A stretch of 64,000 nt of DNA, taken from contig NC_065920.1 in the NCBI RefSeq assembly GCF_024586455.1, forward strand, positions 14,780,144 to 14,844,143, in the 5' to 3' direction. This DNA is from Bactrocera neohumeralis (Eukaryota > Arthropoda > Insecta > Diptera > Tephritidae). Of the stretch, positions 35,541 to 47,689 are shown piece by piece. Both the position numbers and the translations under genes were made by a program. The notes under the pieces are model-generated. The model searched no databases, was not told the origin of the DNA, and saw only the letters and a program-made list of their open reading frames with translations. How positions within the stretch are numbered: position 1 is the first letter of the stretch; each line of letters starts with the position of its first letter.

Positions 35541-37969
35541 CGTTCAAACATATAATTGAGTTCAATCCGTGGAAATCAACTTAATGGACTAAATTTCTTA
35601 TTTATTTAAAAATATATAAAATTTGATATCAGCTTAAAATTTTTCATCATGTGGTGCGTCTAATGTCTATAAATAATATTTTTAGGGCAGAAAAGACCGA
35701 TCACAAAATGTTCCAATAATAACTGAATAAATCAATAATTGGTCAAAATAAAAAAAAAATAATAATTAAAATAAAATTTCATTAATTTCCGTTCTTTTAG
35801 AAAACGATGATAATACTATAATTAAATTTTAATTTTCCATAATATTCTTAATAGTATTTTTTGATCGTAAAACAATGATGCCTTTCAACGAACAAAAATC
35901 TGAAGTACCCAGTCATAATGAATATTGTTTATACAATTATTAGCTTTCATGGTTGGACAGGGCGTATGAGTGATATTTATTGCTGTAAAGTAAGAGGAGC
36001 TAGTAACTAATTTCGCTTAAAGGAATGCATGTGGCTGCCCATATATTTACGTAGCAACCCACCTACTGTCCAAAAAGAGTTGTTGCTCAGTTGTAAAACA
36101 TAGAAATGTTTGGAGCTGCGAAGCAGCTAAACTGCGTTACCACTTCATAACACATGTGCCGCTTTACTCATGTTGCGAGCGAGGATGTGGCACGATTAAT
36201 ATGGGCCAGTCGCTGGCCTGAAGTGATTCCCGTTTACTCTTTCGCTTTCATGCCATTTCCAGTGTCTATTTCAAAAATACATTTCGCCAACACCGCCACC
36301 CAACTGCAAATATGGCGATTAAACGCACCTCTCCGCGTTGCATGTGTGCGTATACCGTTAGGCCACAAGTTTGCTAAGCAATCGCGTTTGCTGCTGCAAA
36401 AGTCAAAGTTAACTTTCGCAATTTTACGCGAACGCAACACTTTTACCAACAACAATGCGGCAGGAGCAAGAGTCCACACCCTAAGCTGGCTGCAGCAATT
36501 GCTGCACGTATTGGCGCGTGTGTGGCACGTGTGCAAGTTTAAGTGTTTGCGTGTGTGTGTTTGTAGATCGTGCAATCGTGCACGGTAAACAGAATGCTCT
36601 CAATGGTTTTATAGCGTCTAACTGCGTTTACATTTAAAGATAAACATGCACACATGAAATACAAAAGTGTGTGTGTGGCAGGTTGTCGAAACATATGCAT
36701 ACTTTGTATAACCACGTTGTTGTACATTAATGTAGCGCGCATGAGCTTGGGTGTGTAGCTCGCATGCCTGCTCTGTATACATTTTGAAATCTGGTCTTAC
36801 GATACAAGACTAAGTCTGCTTATACGCTTTCCACTCGATGTTGCATGCCGCACATGTGAGTATTGGGTTCATGATGGAAAGGGGCACAGTGTAGCGGTAG
36901 TTGGAATTAGAGGAAAGAGAAATAAGATTTCAAAGGTGGTTTGGATTTGGATAGAGTGAATGTTTGGCTTTTGTAAGAGCTAGAAATTAGGCGTTCCAAT
37001 GTATCCACAAATTCTGGTCCAGCTTTTCTCTTCACCTGCTGTTATTAGTTATCTTATAGGGGAACTTTAGCGGTTTAAGTCGGCTGAAGAGACCTGCTAG
37101 TTTTTAGGTAGTTTTTTTCTGCAAGAAATATATAGGCAGGGTTGCTTTTGTAAGCCGGAGTTATATGGATTTTGATATAAAAGTGATGAAGCACATTTAG
37201 TAAAAAATTATAGACTTTTTCTGACAGAAATATTTTTTGCTACGAGGGTTACCTTTTACTTAGTGCGATTTGGCAATCCAAGTGTTGCAATCTTGGCATT
37301 TTATTTCAAATCTTACAATTATATCTTAAAATTACAAAAAATTAATTAATATAATTTTTTATACTCACAACTTTTTCGAAATTTAAACTATTTTTTTTTT
37401 AATTTTACTTTAATCAATTGGCAACTTCATAAAACTATTATTCACTTTCCTTGCAATGCAGAGCGCAACGGTTTGTGCTACTGTTAGCTTATTCAATGGC
37501 TTTTCGAGCTTATGCTTAGATCTGTTCTCATGTGCCCAGAAGAGGATACAAATCGAGCAATTGCATTAGTAAAACTAAAATTCCTCTAAGACCCCTCCAC
37601 ATTTTAATATTCGTACTCATATTCATACGCACAGCTTTTATCAAGCTTTATTTTGTAGTTCGTAGAGATTTCGCGCAGCGTGTACAAGAGAATACAAAAG
37701 ACGTACTGACGCTACAAAATCAACAAACTCGAGAATCTCAATGAGCAGATGTAAAGGTTCTTAGTTTAGTTCTCAATGTGCGTTTCTATGTTCATATGTA
37801 TATTTACATACAAGTATGTGAGTCTCCAAATATAGAATTTTATGCAAACAACTTCTGCGATCAGCAGAATGACGTGAATTTTTTAAATACCCTCTAAAAG
37901 GGGAAGTACCATATTGGATAAACATTTTTTTAACAAAAAATTCTCAGTTCAGTAGGACTTAAATTTTGA
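35541..37969. other. Noncoding interval
   Basis: No recognised gene. The 144-codon + frame (36154-36588) and its 113-codon antisense frame (36575-36234) lie in a moderately GC-rich stretch but show no domain. Their coexistence argues for chance. Confidence 0.4.
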
Positions 37970-38480
37970 TAATACGCGCTCAACTAAAGTAAAAAAACTT
38001 CAAATGGGTGGCAACACCAAAAAAAATATTATTTAGAAACTTTCTAAAATCATAAATATTGAAATTTTTGAAAATATACGCTTGAAAAGTTAATAAATCG
38101 ATTCAGGTGGCAACACCAAAAAAAAACTTTTTTATATAAGAGAAATTTTCGATAACATATGTTTAAAAAGTTAAAAAAGTAAATCAGGTGGCAACACTAA
38201 AAATACTTTTTTTAAATAAGAGCTAACCAAAATCATTAATAATGAAACTCTTTAAAATACACGCTAAAAAAATTAATTAATAAAATCTGGTGGCAGCGCC
38301 AAAAATACTTTGATATATAAGAGCTTTCCAAAATAATTAATATTGAAATTTTTTAAAATACGCCCTTAAAAACTTAATTAATAAAATCTGGTGGCAACTC
38401 CATTCTCAAAAATCATAAAATTCGCAGATTTCGCTAATACTTGCTCAAAAAAAAATTGACGAAAATTGGCAACGTTGTTC
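37970..38480. repeat. GGTGGCAACGCC ~100-bp tandem array, cluster 3
   Basis: Cores start at 38007, 38106, 38187, 38289 and 38390, with a weak one near 38465. Spacing is 81-102 bp, the most regular of the three clusters. The stretches between cores repeat aaataagag, caaaatcattaat, tgaaa-tttt and aaaatac-cgct. Confidence 0.87.
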
Positions 38481-39738
38481 AAACTTATAAATGAATTTAA
38501 TTCAAAAAAATTTAAAAAGTTTGGTCTTTGAAATAGCAGCTCCAAAGAAATGTCTCCGCATAGCAAGTGTATCAAAATATCTTGAGAGCCACGCACGGTA
38601 CAAATGATTTATATAGGCATATTGAGTCTTGCCATCATATTGTACGTCTCTGCTGTTACTTTCCAAAGATCTATCTCTTTTCAACTATTACCATGTGAGA
38701 TCTTATGATATTTCCTTATGAACGAGAATTGCAAAACACAGCTCTCATTTAAGAAATTTGGAAAGAAAACGCGTGGAAGGGGTCCTCTCTGTAAAATATG
38801 TCGCTACGAAGCGATACAATTCTTTTTAGAGGCGTGGTAATGTATCGATTTCGCAATATTGCAATATTTATTTCTCTAGGGTTCCATTAGAATATCCATT
38901 CTTCTAGATACCTTAATTTTTCTATGTATGAAGCCATTATCCAACTAAGCTCTGTTCCCGAGCAACATATTGCGACAGTATCAAAGTATAAAAGTGTGCA
39001 TTTAAATCCAAAGGCAGGTAAGCTTAAGCTTTAAGAGAAACATTTGCTAAGCGAGATTAAAATTGCAAGCAGAAAATAAGACACAACAAAACAACTAAGT
39101 CAGAGTGTGCCACACCGCTGCCTCCTGTGGCACTTTTAAGGCTATATTGTTACTCATATGCATTGTTATTATTATTGCTGCTATGACAGTGTCTGATGCT
39201 GAACATGCAGCCGATTAAAGCACGCATACAAGTATACTTCATAAATATACATAGAGACAGAAAGATAAAGGCATACGACACACACATAAACCTATCGCAC
39301 ACACACACATTCACAACATTTATATGCGTGTTTAAGCCCTGAAGGTGAATGTGTGTAGGAGAGAACTTGTACAACTTTGCTTTCGTCTCGCTTGTCGTGC
39401 GCATGCAATTTGCGAAATGTTGGATTTTTCGAAATAAAATCGTCAACTTCATGCGCTTGCGTGCTGCACGTCGCCTGTCAACAATTCTGATGGAACTTCA
39501 TTAACATTTCACTCATTTTACCTCCCGCCGGCCGTGTGCTTGAAATAGGTGCGCATTTAAGGAAAAATTGTACATAAATTTGTTGCAACTTTTGCTGAGA
39601 TTTAAAATGAAAGATTTTGCTCAAATTAATATTCTGTGGAAAACAATAAAGACGCCGACTGGTATTAGAAAACTGTTTGTTTTAGATAAGATCATAAAAG
39701 TGGTATTTGGATGATATCTTTATTTGTAACCCGTAGAA
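38481..39738. other. Noncoding interval
   Basis: No recognised gene. CA tract near 39280-39310. Confidence 0.4.
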
Positions 39739-39739
39739 C

Positions 39740-40620
39740 AAGAAAAAATATGAAAGAGACAGACAGAGAATGCAGGCGAGTGAAATAAAGAAAATGCGAG
39801 AGAGTTAAGAGAATTAAATAAATAATTCAAATATAAATTAGAAAAACAGAGAGTTCAAATGTGAGGGAGAAATTTAGAGAAATTGAGAGAGTGGGAGAGA
39901 AAATCTATTTAATATTATTAAAGATAATTAAAGTTGAAAGGTAGACAGAAAAAGCGAACTAGTGTGAGAAAGTAAGTTAAAGGGAGTGGAAGATAGGATT
40001 GAGAGAAATCCGATTTAATAATGAAAATTAAATAAATAAATAATTCAAATATAAAAGAGAGACAAAAAATGTGAACGAGTGAGAGAGAAAGTTAGTGAAA
40101 CTGAGAGAGGCAGGAAAAGTGATTTAACTTTAAAAGTGATATAAATAATTCAAATATGAAATTCACAGAAAGAAAGTGCAAATGAGAGAGAGACAGAGAA
40201 AAATAGAATTGATCACTGAACATCAAATAACTAATTAAAATACTATAAAAGAGATGCAGAGAATGTAAGTGTGTGGGAGAAAACAACTTAGAGAATAAGA
40301 GAGAGTGTAGAGAAAAATACCATTTAATATTGGAAAATAAATAAACAAGTAAAATATTAAAGAGACAGACAGAGAATGTGGGCGAGTGAGAGGGAGAAAG
40401 TTAGATCATGTGAGAAAAGGAGGGAGAGAAGTCCTATCTCGTATTGAAAATAAATAAAAAAATCAAATAAGAAAGAGGGACAAAGAATGCGAGCGTTTGA
40501 GAGAAAATATTAGAGAGAGCGAGAGAGACAGCGAAGTATGATTTGATATTGAAAACTAAATGCATAAATATTTAAGATATAAAAGACATAAAGATAAAGA
40601 AAGCGAGAGAGGGAAATTTG
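39740..40620. repeat. GA-rich tandem repeat, roughly 105-bp unit
   Basis: About eight diverged units. Each alternates a purine half (gagacagacagagaatg, gcgagtgagagagaaagtta, gagagagtgggagaga) with an AT half (atttaatattgaaaat, aaataaataattcaaatat). The AT half recurs near 39820, 40041, 40144, 40225, 40335, 40448 and 40560. Purines are on the + strand throughout. No coding frame. Confidence 0.83.
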
Positions 40621-43385
40621 GAGAGTTTTGAAGTTGTCTATATTCGATTATAAGTTTTTAGACTGCTCCAGAAAAGTTTTGAGAGATTAATTTTTTTTCG
40701 GAATAGAGCCATTGTGTTAAAAATTTCATGACTTATTGGTGGTAAAGGTGGAAAAGAAAATGGATAGGTTGGGTACAATTTTTTTAATTTAAGAGATAGT
40801 ACGCCGATTTTCTAAATCCGATTTGACGTGCAGAAGATTTATTCAAGAAACATTTCTTTTAAAAAATTTTCAAAATAAAAGTGAGAGACTTTATTGAAAC
40901 CCTGGGTATGTTGTTTCAATAAATCTTTTGAGGCCAATCAACAAAACAAAAGTTTTTCGGGTCATTGGGTACAACATAATTTTCACTATATCAGTTCTAA
41001 GGAGATTCTGTCTATAGATCTATTGTATCCGCGGCTTTTAAAATGTGCACATATGTACCTGTATTTCTCCCATATGACAGAGCATCTCCAGATCTACTAA
41101 GTTTTCGTTAGATTTTAGTAGAGACGCTTTGGAGAGCACTCCCTTACAAACTGCACGCTGAACATTTAAAGACCACAACGTTAAGTTTCTCATCTCTTTT
41201 GTGCATTATTATACACAAGTGCTGCATTTACTGAGCTCACTTCAAGCTGTCAAACTGCTAGTGTATATTTGGTATTGATTTAAGTACTCTCACATACTTT
41301 TGGCGGTTCCTACAAGTTTCCAAGTATTTAATCAATGTTTTCTTTAAATTTCCGTTTTACTTGCCATCACTGGCAGCGACTCTGTTCAACCAATAAAAAA
41401 AGCTCAGAAGTAAACAAAAGAGGACAAGAAGGTTAATATATTTTCTCACAATATTTTTGCAGAATTTCACGCACACACACGTATAAATACATACATATAT
41501 ACACTTGGGCGTTGTTGTAAGCAATTTGCATGCCAAATCCAGCAAATTTGTACTCAAGTGACATGTGCTTTTGCCATTATTGTTGTTGCTGTTGTTCTTC
41601 TCGTACTGAAGCAGGCTATCAAGGGGGGTGGGGGGTTGAAATCAAATTTGCTGCACGATTTGTTGTGGAATTTCGCTGCACGCACAACAGCTGAGGCGAA
41701 AGAAGCACGCTGAAAAGCAATCTGGCGGAACGAGAGCGAAACAGCAGAGAAATGAGTTGGGAAATGCAGACAAAATGCGAAGGAAGCAAATGCACTGAAA
41801 TCAAAGGCATTAAGTAAGAAATGCGGAGCAAGTGGTTTTCGATGCCACACGCAATTGAAATTCGCAAAGTTCGTGAGTGCAAAAATAAGGCGAATGCAGT
41901 GTGAAGTAAAGCAAGAAAATATTTTCTGGAAGCAGCTATTTTTGTTTGTGCAAGCTAATATTGTTCGAGCACTTCAACTGCTTATTTGTCTACCCAAATG
42001 CACATAATGAGTTGTATTAAATTTCCATTATGTTGAACAACAGCAAATACAAATTTAATTGCAGCGCTGGAAGTCAGACGCGCAGACACAAGAAGCTTTA
42101 ATTTCGCATAAAAAATGTCAAGACATATTATACAAAACTAATTAAGCTATGCTATTTCCATATTGCCATCAATAGACAGTGTAAATAGAGATATGTATGT
42201 AATAAAAAATTGTACAGCGCCTGCGGTTAGACTATAATTAAAATTAATTTAATTTTATCAAATGCCCCAAATGCTTTTATCCAAATCGCGCGTGCTTGCT
42301 TACTTGTCACTGCATAGCCATAGCGCGGCATGCCACCGAGCTGCTAACTGTCGCTTGTGTGCCGTTGTGTGCGTAACGCTTACAATTAGATTCTGGCTCG
42401 TTTCGAAATAGCAATTTTACATATTGTGACCCGCCGGCTCTGCTAAGCAGCAAATATGCGTTTTAAGATTGCGTGTACGCAGTGGTGTACCCAAAAATAG
42501 CCATAGCTGCTCGAAGCTAATGACGGACATTTTAATTTCGTAAATTTCCATTTTGCATAAATTATGTTTGGCTGACTGACGCTGGTGAAATTAGGTAGAA
42601 ATGTAATTTATTATTTAGACGAAATTATGATTGGTTCTACACACACACACACAAACGCACACGAAGGTGCGGCTGAATAGACTCACGCGCTAATTTACTA
42701 TGCCTGCTGGCGTAAACGACAATTTTTGGCTTCTTTATTTCTGCTGCTCCTGACTTAGTTCGGCACAGCTGTTTTCTTTCATATTTTTCTCCAGTTTTCT
42801 TCGAATGCAACACTGCGTATTTACTCCTTTCAACATGTTGACGACATTTTGTTTTCAGTTTCTTTTCTTTACGTCATGCTTATGAAGTTAGCAACTGCTT
42901 GGCAGTTATTTTATTTCCGCCCGATTACATGAATTTTATTTAGTTCAGTAAGAAAGCAAATGAAGCGCTGAAATTATGCTTTGTGCAAAATTAATGAGTT
43001 TTTCGCGTGCTTTGCTACCTTTTGTGCATTTCGTATTTGCTATGAAATTAATACCTCAGACGTTGCTAAAAATAACATTGTCTTCATATTCGATGCTGAG
43101 TACGCCGTGGGGGATTTTCGCAATTACTAAATGAACATCTGTATTACATCAAAGTAGAATTTGCTTATTTTTGCATTTATGCTTATTCTTCTTACAAATG
43201 ATATTGTTGTGTTATAGGAAAGTAAATATGCGCAACTTGAGGGATTATACTCACTTAGAAGTCAGAATAAACGCGTTTTTTATGAATTTTTTTTTTAAGA
43301 TACATTGTATTTAGTAAATAAATGAAAATATAGTACTTTCTCAGAATTTATTTGATTTATAATAAATGGTAATGCATTTGGAAAT
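40621..43385. other. Noncoding interval
   Basis: No recognised gene. Notable only for a G-rich run at 41622-41638 and short CA tracts near 41470-41480 and 42640-42660. Frames near 41560-41880 on the - strand overlap one another and show no domain. Confidence 0.4.
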
Positions 43386-43439
43386 ATTTTGGGTTCCCTT
43401 CAACTCGCGGTAATACTTAAAGCACTATTCACAATTTTG

Positions 43440-44335
43440 ATTTTTGACAAAATGGTGACTTGGCTTCATTTAACCAAAAAAACATTAAATTCTTCGAAGT
43501 TGAAAAAAAGTTACAGCTGTTCAAAAATGAGTGAAAATAATGAAGAAATTCGCTACATTTTGAAGTTCTTGTATAAAAGGGGAAGAATGCCATACAAGCC
43601 ACCAATGAAATTTGTGAAGCTTACGGAGACGCTCGCTTCCATTGTGGAAATTTTGATGTAAAAGATGCACTCTGGTCGAGATATCGTTGAAAAAGTCGAT
43701 GAAATTATAGAAAAAATTGACCAGGACCGTCATATAAGCAGCCATGACACCGCTAAGGAACTTTACATTCGTTATTAAACAGTTTAGAACTCTACAAAAA
43801 GAAGCTCGATGTTTGGGTACCACATCTATTGTCTGTGAAAAATTTAATGCACAGAATTAACATCTGTGATTCTTTACTGAAACGAATTGAAATCGAACCA
43901 TTTATGATGCGAATGATAACGGGAGACGAAAAGTGAATCAAATACGACAATAATGTACGAAAAAGTCCTTAGTCCAAGCGTGGTGAAAATGCCAGGATTG
44001 ACGTGTCGAAAAGTTATGCTGAGTGTTTGGTAGGATTGGAAAGAAATCATCCACTAAAAGCTGCTCTAGTCTGGTCGAACGATTGATCCTATATTTGACT
44101 GTTAACAACTGATGAGAGTGAAGCAAGCAATTGAAGCCCTGACCTTAAAGCCAGTAAAAATTACTTGTCACAGAAACCAGAAAAGTTTTACACTGATGGT
44201 ATAATGTCTCCAATGGAAAATTGGCAAAAAGTGGTCGACCAGAATAGTTCATATTTGTTTATTTATTTATTATTAAAAATATAAAAAAGAAATGAGTTGA
44301 AATTTGATTAGAAATGCGTAATGACTTTTTTGACT
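43440..44335 (+). mobile_element. Mariner transposon remnant, full-length but deleted and shifted
   Basis: Begins with SENNEEIRYILKFLYKRG (43527 on), then an internal deletion that joins KLTE to the region around FDVKDA and so removes most of the first binding domain. It continues with IDQDRH-SSHDTAKEL, NICDSLLKRNEIEPF in another frame, the first catalytic block ITGDEK followed by a stop, WDWKEIIH, then QQLMRVKQAIE. The second and third catalytic blocks are missing. It ends EKFYTDGIMS and KWQKVVDQN near 44250. The sequence gtcaaaaaagtcattacgca (reverse of about 44335-44316) may mark the terminal repeat. Same lineage as 1781-2140. Confidence 0.82.
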
Positions 44336-44579
44336 GCCCAATATTTTGGCGTTTTTGCTGTTCTAAGGCGGTGAGTAGTTGGTTTACCTTATATGAAATG
44401 TTAAGGAAGCTGTTTCAGCGGTAATTAGCGCAGACTGCGCATCTCTCTTCTTGTGAATAGGATAGAGGATACTGATATTTGAGAAGGAGTAGGCGCTAGG
44501 CCATCATCGCCGAATTTGAACAGCTGAGCCGGTAATTTAGCTGACCTTGGGAGTAAGTTAGATTAAAATTGCATTGAAA

Positions 44580-45530
44580 AATAAATTTTTATTTTCAAAA
44601 ATGGCTTTATTGATTTTTTTAAATATTTTCCATTAAGATCTATATACTTTTGTATGCGTTTGAGTCAATTGTCGAAGCTTATTTTGCCATTCTGATTAAG
44701 GGATCTCCCAAACATACATTTTGAATGGATCAACCTCTTCTTCAGGTGTCAAAAAATGTTGACCTCTTAGTTGATCTTTTACGTACTGGAATAAAATGAA
44801 TCATTCGGTCGAAAGTTAGGACTATATGGTGTATGAAATCGATGTTTTGAGTACTAAAAAAGTACAGTTTTTCAGCGGAGCTCTCAGACGCTTTGTCGCC
44901 GTTAACAGTTTTCCGTCTTCGGTGGATGGTTTTCCTGATTTCTTGAAAGACAAATGGTTGTGTACCACCCAGAAGGTACTGCTACTGCTTTGTTCTAGTG
45001 GTATGGTTGCGATATATACAGCTTCTCAAAAAAAAGGTTTGTAGGATTTTGCTCTTCTTGGAACACCCATATATTCCGGCTCATACGAATAAATCTCCGC
45101 TTCATCACCTGTCATATTGTCATGGACATTTGATATTTCGAAGCAACGTTATCGTATTTTTTTACATTTCTTTCGACCAATCGACCGGAGACTTTGTTTG
45201 AGCGATTGACAAAATGTGTGGGATCCAAAGTGAAAAAAAATGTCTACGATCAAATGTTATTGCAATTTTGAATGTGTGCTGTTCCCATAATGCTCATAGT
45301 TGTCTCAATCTCACGATAGTTCGCATGATAATCTTGCAATATCAGCGTGCTCACTGCATCAATAGTTTCTGGAACTTCGGCCATCGATAAATACTCGTGC
45401 TTGATGGAGCTTCATTGTCAAAATTAAAATTAAGCTCATCGATGCACTTTTGATAATTTAATTCACTTTTAAAGTTGTAGAAAATAATCGCGCGAAAATG
45501 CTTGCGATTTAGTTTAATTTTTTGGAAAAG
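44580..45530 (-). mobile_element. Mariner transposon remnant, another lineage
   Basis: On the - strand it reads AIIFYNFK, CIDELNFNFDNEAPSSTSIY (about 45450-45390), DWSKEM, the first catalytic block MTGDEAEIYSYEPE (about 45115), VWVFQEEQNPTN, then EQ-SSTFWVVHN, FQEIRKTIHRRRKTVN, and the C terminus LKRIQKYIDLNGKYLKKSIK (about 44675-44615). Stops and indels are present. The CIDELNFNFDNEAPS and DLNGKYLKK blocks set it apart from the copy to its left, so two mariner lineages lie tail to tail. Confidence 0.8.
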
Positions 45531-45634
45531 ATGAACATTTTAAATTACTGTAGACAACACATTGTCAGATTGCAACTCTATGGTTGCCAAATACCGGTAT
45601 AAAAAAGTAACCTACGTACGTTCTTTTCTCATCA

Positions 45635-45720
45635 TTTGTGAAACCGCCGATAGCATATATTAGCTGCCATATAAACTGAACGATTGGAATCAAAATCTTG
45701 TATGGAATAATTTTAATACC
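45635..45720 (+). repeat. Fragment of the Helentron/DINE-like ~120-bp repeat
   Basis: Contains gatagcatatattagctgcc, atataaactgaacgat and tcaaaatcttgtatgga, matching part of one unit. Confidence 0.6.
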
Positions 45721-46810
45721 TTAAACCTATATAATTGGATAATACAAATTCAACTTAATAAAAAATTAAAAATTTACGTTTACAAACGAAATTTTAAGTA
45801 TAAGTTATTTTAGTTTATGCCTTCGGTTGCTTTGTAAATTTAAATGATGTTGCCAGCCGTTTAAATTTAGGCGAACAGAAAACACATGCGCTCTTACAGT
45901 GAATTCTTGTTATGCCGCACAGCTGAACCACTGAGGATTATCTAAAAGATGCAAATAAAATATTTTTACTACCCACAAGGACCAACGTAAGGACACTAGC
46001 TCGCACACACACATACACATATGCCAGTGGAAATTCTGAAGAGTGTTTTGTAAACACGCACAGACACAGCCATATCTTTATTCATTCATTCAGACAGACG
46101 GACAATTATCGTTATGGCCATTAATGTTGCGCCGCCCGGCAAGTGTTGTTAGCCTGCTGTGGCTGCGACTATTATGTTTGTGTGAGTGCATTTATGCCTG
46201 TGTGTGTGTGTGTAAGTGAGAGTTAGTGCCGTTGCTTGCTTATGTCCTTGCGGCTCGTGTCATTTAATTTCTGCGTTAAATTATAACAGATTTAAATGCA
46301 GCACACAAATACACTCGCATTCAAGTGGATACAAGAACAAGAACAGCCATAGCCATAGCAACAGTTGCATAAACCAGACGCTGTTTGTCAGCGCCGCTTT
46401 TGTGGTTGGCTGCTCGCTGGTGAATTTTGTTGTATTTTGTGGTTGCTTTTGTTTTGGTTTTGATTTTTGGTCTTTATTTGTTTTGCCAAAAAACGCTTTT
46501 AAACTGTTGTTAACACTTGCCTGCAATCGCTGCAGTTTTTTCTGTTGTTCTGTTGTTTGCGTGACAGCTGCGTGTGTGCCTGCTTGCTGATGCGGCGTTT
46601 TTGTTGCTGTTTGTGTTTGCATATTTATATAAAGTTTATGGCTTTATTATCAACATTTGCATTAGCACTGTTGTGAGCATAAAAACAGAGCAACTTCTTT
46701 TGGTTTATGTTCAGCATACATACATACATACGTGCATATATACATACATACGAACTGCTTATGTGTAAGTGTGTGTGTTTGATATTTGAGTTTCTTGTTC
46801 ATTTGTGAGT
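45721..46810. other. Noncoding interval
   Basis: GT microsatellite at 46198-46213 and ACAT-type repeats near 46718-46750. The 124-codon frame at 46216-46590 and its antisense partner show no domain. Confidence 0.4.
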
Positions 46811-46814
46811 TCGT

Positions 46815-47205
46815 TCGACAAGTTTATTGTGGTGCAGCACGGAATTTGTCCCCTCTCCTTAAATTTTAGTAAAACTGAACTGGTTTTAATGAAAGAAACG
46901 CGTTTTCGACCTGCTGATAGAGTTACGAGTAAGTATGTAACTTGGATCCATACTAGACAGAAAGCTCTCATCGAAACTCAACAGCGAGAAAAGTGCAAGG
47001 AAGGCATTGGTTGTCGAGTACTGCTGCAAGGAAGTTATTGGCAAAAGATGTAAACTCTCACCAAAAGTGGTTCTCTGCTTCTATGAAACCACAAAATTCA
47101 ACTTTAGTGTTGAGTTGTTTAGTCGAAGAGAACGAAATCCATGTTGTCGTCTTTCTTGGATTTACGAATTGTTTTACAAGTTGCATGGTGGAGGGCGCTG
47201 GACAA
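46815..47205 (+). mobile_element. Jockey/R1-like non-LTR retrotransposon, RT C-terminus
   Basis: The + strand encodes LNFSKTELVLMKETRF (46858 on), the SKTE-VLF motif after the RT catalytic core. Then, in another frame, it reads EYCCKEVIGKRCKLSPKVVL (47012 on), corresponding to the thumb region, and FYETTKFNFSVELF. It then breaks off at VAWWRALDK and resumes only beyond the inserted RTE sequence, at 47690-48410. Confidence 0.78.
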
Positions 47206-47290
47206 GCTACTTCTACTTATTTATTGGCGTAGATACCGCTTAAGTGATTATAACCGATTTTACAGCAGCAAAGTCGTTTTCTTCTTTCCA
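47206..47290 (-). mobile_element. RTE-like 3' terminal fragment
   Basis: On the - strand, the sequence from 47290 matches the 3' end of the RTE-like copy around 22360-22430: a cgctgttgtaaa-like stretch, cggttataa and a taccgctta-like stretch (ctgctgtaaaatcggttata here), ending ctacgccaataaat. Short truncated fragment. Confidence 0.65.
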
Positions 47291-47329
47291 TTAGAGATAT
47301 TTTTGACGCGGTGGGCCCTAAAACGAGCG

Positions 47330-47520
47330 CACAACCCTGGGGAGGGATGTTTAAACTTCTTACTTTAGCTTGAAATCAAAGCGATGTTTTTTGGCTATCC
47401 AGAGGATACTTGGTATAAGGCCGGAAGTCGTGAGCTACTTGAGTCATATGTAAAAGAATCTCAAATAAATGGCAGTCAGAGAACTTTCCTCACTTGCGTA
47501 AAGTTCTACACATGACTAAT
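47330..47520 (-). repeat. 5' UTR-type segment of the RTE-like element
   Basis: On the + strand it reads gggagggatgtttaaac, ttggctatccagaggatact, aaggccggaagtcgtgagct and ttctacacatgact, matching the segments at 21545, 55430 and (inverted) 59697. Together with 47206-47290 it forms an internally deleted RTE copy in - orientation inserted in a + strand retroelement. Confidence 0.75.
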
Positions 47521-47689
47521 CCTCAGAAAAAAAATAAACTCGCGAAAAAATTTACTAGTGTTCGATGGGCTGCTGTTATCAGTAATTGTGCTGCGCTAAG
47601 AGTCTTGCTGCACCGGTGGATGTGGATATACCCATATATATGGCCAGAAAGCTGCTCTCAGATTCAAAGATTCTGGGTACATGAATGCC

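Noticed and set aside
36154..36588. 144-codon open frame on + with a 113-codon antisense frame
   Set aside because: No domain, no splice context, both strands open, and a tail of low-complexity Cys/Arg codons. Likely chance.
41622..41638. G-rich run as a G-quadruplex
   Set aside because: Only two or three close G tracts in an isolated stretch. Too little to support.
46216..46622. Overlapping + and - frames of 124 and 113 codons
   Set aside because: Low-complexity T/G-rich sequence, Gln/Lys/Thr-rich on one strand and Cys/Phe-rich on the other. No support.
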